From the NCBI GenBank assembly GCA_021442155.1, contig CM038221.1, positions 80,430,494 through 80,494,493 on the forward strand: 64,000 bases of DNA. The letters are read 5' to 3'. Below the pieces are notes generated by a model. It had not been told where the DNA came from. It ran no database searches and worked only from the letters and a program-made list of their open reading frames with translations. This document shows, one piece after another, positions 60,045 to 64,000 of this stretch (positions are counted from its first letter, which is position 1; every line of letters starts with the position of its first letter). This DNA is from Cymbidium sinense. Its lineage: Eukaryota; Streptophyta; Magnoliopsida; Asparagales; Orchidaceae. The position numbers were made by a program, and so were the translations under genes.

Positions 60045-60995
60045 ATGTCACTTTTTCCTTACTACCTTCAAAGAATTGACTTTGAGGTGGTTCTCACACC
60101 TTTAGTTATTACCTCATTCTCTTATTTCAAAATGATGTTTGCCATACAATTTGCTAGTACCTAGAAGTCATTCAAGAGCTCCTAAGATCTTTTTCAAATG
60201 AGGCAAGAGCCATGTGAGTCCATGAAGAGATTTATCACTCAGTTATAGTTTGAGATGCTGGAAGGTAATGACCAAAAACCCATAATGTTTTAAATGGCAC
60301 TTGCTCAAAGGTTGAATAAAAATCCATTTAGGTAAGCCCTCAGACTCTAATAGCCTAAAACACTCACTAAATTTGTTGAGATGGTGAATAATTATATAAT
60401 TATCAAGGTGTATATTGAAGTCACTCAGTCGACTCCATTGACTCGTGTCAATGATTCATCAAAGAGCATGCATTTAGGATATTAAAAAATCTTGTGTTTT
60501 TTTTACCCAGAGAATGAGTACCTGTAGCTTGCTACATTGATTTCACTGATGGAATTAATGTTCAAGTCAGTGGAGGCCATTCAAAATATTTTTTTTTTCA
60601 AAAGGCTACTATCATTGAGGCCCGATGGTGTGCATGATCACTCTAGCTACTTAAGAAGCTTGGTTGAGGATCTTATAAAAGCTAAGAAGCTCAAAGAGTT
60701 CACTAGGAGGAAAGACAAGGAAGTCATTGAGATAGGTAATGAACCCGCCATAGTAAGTGCCATTCACATTATAGAAGTAGTACCTACCATCCTCATGGGA
60801 GATGCATAGTCATTACAAAGGGAGAGTCTCAAGTGACTACTGTCTGGGAAAGTCAACTCAATGACCATGGTGTATGCACCACATGCCTTGATCATGCTTA
60901 TGACTTTCTTAGAAAGGGATAAACCTTTCATAAGCAACATTTACACTGACGTGATCATCATTATGACATTAATCATCAACTATAAAATTAAAAGT
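60045..60995 (+). pseudogene. Element E: gag fragment of another gypsy retrotransposon
   Basis: On the + strand the frames give MRQEPCESMKRFITQ, then FEMLEGNDQKPIMF, MALAQRLNKNPF and PKTLTKFVEMVNNYI, the conserved blocks of a Retrotrans_gag capsid (Q-x-P-x-E-S, G-L-R-x-x-x-F, P-x-T-L-x-x-x-x-x-x-A-x-x-Y-I). The open stretch 60537-60809 continues with HDHSSYLRSLVEDLIKAKKL then KEFTRRKDKEV, the segment after the nucleocapsid knuckle (GH-x-T-E-x-C-x-x-L-x-x-x-I-E-x-L-I), here without its cysteines. About 60940-60990 (YTDVIIIMTLIINYKIK) looks like the strand just before the protease active site. The fragment is cut on both sides, by A at 60044 and by D at about 60996. Confidence 0.75.
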
Positions 60996-62868
60996 TATGG
61001 CATTTAAAATGTGATGTGGGACACCATACAAATCTTAGAGGGTTGTTATTGAAATGATCAAGTATAATATCAATGAATGTTGTACTACTTTGAAATGTAA
61101 AAGCATCACCCTATGATGGCTTTAATCATCTAATCAGAACTCCTAAGACTGATGAGTATATTTGTATTAGAGAATTTTCTTTTACTTTATAAGGATGAAA
61201 TAAAGCAGCATTTATTTGGAGCTTAGTTCTTGAGTTTCTTATAGGGGTAAGCCACTATAGTTAATTACTTCTTAAAAAATAATGTTTTCTAAGAAAATTC
61301 TTGATGAAAGTGATCAGATCACATCTCTATGGATTTTAAAGTTTGATATCAAAGAAAAAGTGATTGCTGGAATTTAAGTGGGAGTTTTTAAACAAGAAGA
61401 GTTCTTAATAGAATCCAAAGGAGAGTAAGTAGGAAGTGCTCATAATACTAGGAATCCTTGTGAACACTTCAATCTATCATATGATGAGGATTTATATTTT
61501 TGAAGTAACGAATTATATCATTTAAGTTGACATTTTATTAGAAAACTAGGACATGTATTCCATTAAAATAAAATTGTGAAAATACTTAAGAGGTGAGTAT
61601 TTACACCCATAGAAAAAGAGAAATGGGTTACCCCTAAACCTATATCTAAAGTGTTGTAACACAAGCTAACAGCTCAACTTAATTCTACTCAAGAAAAAAT
61701 GGGATCTATTGGTTCACTTCTACTAAGATAGTGAATCTATCCTAACTTTTCTAAAGTTACAATAGCTTGGAGTGGCTGCTAGCTAACACCTCCTATCAGT
61801 TAAAATCATATGACAAAATCTTGTTAGTTTGTTACTTATTAAGAAAAAGTCTAAGATCCTAAACTCACTCCCTAAGAGCTTAGATTTTGGCTGGTATAAA
61901 AGCATGTCCTAGACTATTGTAATAAAAATTACAAATTTTTTTCATTTTTAACTTTTTAATTTGACATAAGCACGGGTGATGATAAAATAATATTATGGGC
62001 CATTCTATGAGAAGGGTCATCTTCACTAAATGGATTGTTTTCCATGATCCTACACTCCCTTTATCATGTAATGAGTGAAGATCCCTTATACTCAAGGATG
62101 GAAAAATAATATGCATGCATGATATTATCTACATTTATCATAAACCTATGGCATCTAAATTAGTTTTATTGATTAATCCTTATGGCTTTATCACTGATTA
62201 TGAGTTGTATTAGTTTCAAGTTAAGTTAAAGTTAATTATTTTAATTAGATAAAAATTTTAAAGTCTTAAAGAGCCTAATAAAATCCAGGCCATATAATAA
62301 TCATCACACTTTAAGAAACTTACAAAAAGCATGTAGGGATATTATGTAAATAAAGCAAACACATTGATCAATTAATCAAATTTAAAGAATAATAGAAGAT
62401 GAGTGCAGTCAGGTTTTGCTATACACCTCAACAAAAAGGAAAGAAAGTTAGGTTGTTGAGCTCAACCCTTATACAACTCAGATTATAATTATATGAATAA
62501 AATTAAAATAAGCCATGAGGGTCTTCATTTTCACTTGATCTTCCAAATCTTGGATCCTTTAGGCATTACAGAGCCTCTCAAGTCTATGCTTTTTGTCATT
62601 TATTCATTCTAAATCCCATGACTCTAACCCTATTATATTACAAAATTACACTTAAAATTACAATTTTTTTTTTAACTAAACCTACAAAAAAAGTTAGCTA
62701 TAATGCACATACACACCAAGTAGTTATATATCAATCCCCTACATAAAATATCATTAGGCCACTAATGTCCTAACATCTAGTCTATGCATAGACAATTTTA
62801 ACATCCAGCCTAAAATATTACATCATAAAATTAAGACCCATACACTAAGAAGAATGTGATAGATTGTG
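60996..62868 (-). repeat. Partial 3' LTR of element D
   Basis: 61000-62500 aligns directly with 57060-58600 of A: GGGACACCA.ACAAAT near the end, ATCATCTAAT.AGAACTCCTAAG, TAGTTAATTACTTCTTA and CTCCCTAAGA. The complement of 62510-62868 aligns with about 32700-33130 of the B LTR (TTTTAGACTAAATGTTAG against TTTTAGGCTGGATGTTAA). No PBS is seen beyond 60996, as expected for a 3' LTR. The open frame 61880-62116 is in the LTR. Confidence 0.7.
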
Positions 62869-64000
62869 TTGGAGATCTGTAGGTAGTGCAGTAAGCCCAT
62901 AAAGCCTCAACTAACTACTTGTGCCACTATCATTTGTTATCATCGAGCATTTTTTTGAGTATTTGGATGAGAGTTATATGGAAGGCTTTCGCTAAATCAT
63001 TAGTCCATGGATAGTAGATGGTAGAGTACATCCAATCTATTTTATTTCTTTGAGCAAAGTTATTGATCTTGGTGCTTTTGAAAGAGGTACCTTTATTGGA
63101 TAGGAATCAATGGGGAACTCCAAATCTGTACTTGATATGATTTTTGAAAAATTGGAGCACATGTTGAGCATTGACTTCCCTGAGTGGAATCACCTCTACC
63201 CATATGAAGAAATAGTATGTGGTTGCTAGAATGAACCGGTGACCCTTGGATGAGGGAGGATCAATTGGACCCATTATGTTTGTACCCCAACACTCAAATG
63301 GCCATGAGGCTAAAGTTAGATGTAGAATGTTTGGTGTTTAGTGTAAAACCACTCCATGTACTTAGCATTGGTGGTAGCACTTCACTGTGCCCATGCAATC
63401 TATAATCATCATAGGCCAGTAATACCCAAGTATCTTGATTTTGGCTTTCATCTTGGGACCAAATTGATAAGCTCCACATAGTCTTAAGTGCAGCTTAGTC
63501 TTGATCTTACGGGCTTCACATTTGTCTAAACAACATAACCACATGATCAAAGAATTGTCAGGATAAGACACCATCAATAAGGATATACGAGAGTGCCCTT
63601 TGCTTTACTTGATGGGCTTGAGATTTCTCTTGAGGTAGTTTGCCTCTACTTGGATAATCGATGAATGGTTGCCTCTAATCTAGCTCTTCATACTTTTTGG
63701 TAACAACAACCTCCCCTTCAACTATTTATTTAGGAGTTCAACATAATAAGAGGTAGGACTTATCTATTGTGAACCTCTATTGATATAGACTCATCCTCCA
63801 GACATGCCAAATCTTTGGCAAATTTGGCTAAGGCACTTGCTATGGCATTTTCTCCTTAGGGGATCTTATAAAGTGTGACCTTTAGGATCTAGGCTTGTAA
63901 CTACATAATGTACTTATAGTAATGACTGAGTTTCGGCTTTAGAACCTTATAATACTTAGGATCTGGTTGACAACTAGCTATGAATCCTCAAAGATACTAA
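62869..64000 (-). pseudogene. Element D integrase and upstream part of pol (partial, broken)
   Basis: Direct counterpart of 20456-21560 in A. An open stretch (63577-63362) holds the zinc module: KLHLRLCGAYQ, then GPKMKAKIKILGYYWPMMII and DCMGTVKCYHQC. The second His of HHCC is Tyr. The core start WGTNIMGPIDPPSSKGHRFI at about 63300-63240 again shows Asn where the first catalytic Asp should be. Beyond 63600 the sequence corresponds to the linker toward the second RNase H and continues outside the window. It is truncated at 62868 inside the core. Confidence 0.82.

Larger units (their letters stand above)
60996..64000 (-). mobile_element. Element D: truncated Tat-like retrotransposon, continues beyond the window
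   Basis: On the - strand, an integrase region entering from the right edge is joined at about 62868 directly to the middle of an LTR, which ends near 60996. The integrase C-terminus, 3' untranslated region and first part of the LTR are missing. Both parts are closely related to the matching parts of A. Confidence 0.75.

Overview
The window looks like plant nuclear heterochromatin. It is AT-rich and full of decayed retrotransposons, and I found no cellular protein-coding gene, tRNA or rRNA. The retroelement families (Ty3/gypsy of the Tat/Ogre type with a second RNase H, and an L1-type LINE with a C-terminal RNase H) point to a flowering plant with a repeat-rich genome. I cannot name the species. 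Every coding segment is broken by stops and frameshifts, so all are called as pseudogenes.

Layout. 1-5052: a degenerate LINE on the + strand (zinc-knuckle remnant, endonuclease, reverse transcriptase, zf-RVT, RNase H, short A-tail). 5053-14050: non-coding repeats, including a 145-bp (AT)n tract, two overlapping pairs of inverted repeats, a dispersed near-palindromic motif (core AGTGCC..GGCACT or AGTGCC..GGTGCT), and smaller microsatellites.

14050-60044: one Tat-like LTR retrotransposon on the - strand ('element A'), split by a second element of the same broad family on the + strand ('element B', 27877-55627). The B insertion is supported by a 5-bp target-site duplication (AATGG at 27872-27876 and 55628-55632), TG...CA termini, and gag material of A on both sides. 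B is very large: 27.75 kb, with LTRs of 6.8 and 7.6 kb. Both elements keep the order LTR, PBS, leader, gag, PR, RT, RNase H, second RNase H, INT, long repetitive 3' untranslated region, LTR. 60045-60995: gag fragment of another gypsy element (+ strand, 'E'). 60996-64000: a third Tat-like element on the - strand ('D'), truncated, running off the right edge.

The most unusual feature is the 5' leader of B (about 34811-37352). It is an array of about 30 hairpin units spaced roughly 70-90 bp apart. The loop is nearly constant, while the stems differ from unit to unit and stay self-complementary. Element A carries only three such hairpins between PBS and gag, and these can be matched to the first, second and last units of B. 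This suggests a conserved structured leader that has expanded in B. Other points of interest are very dense W-box-like TTGACC/GGTCAA motifs in the LTRs, a two-motif repeat in the 3' untranslated regions, and loss of the first catalytic Asp codon of integrase in all three copies.
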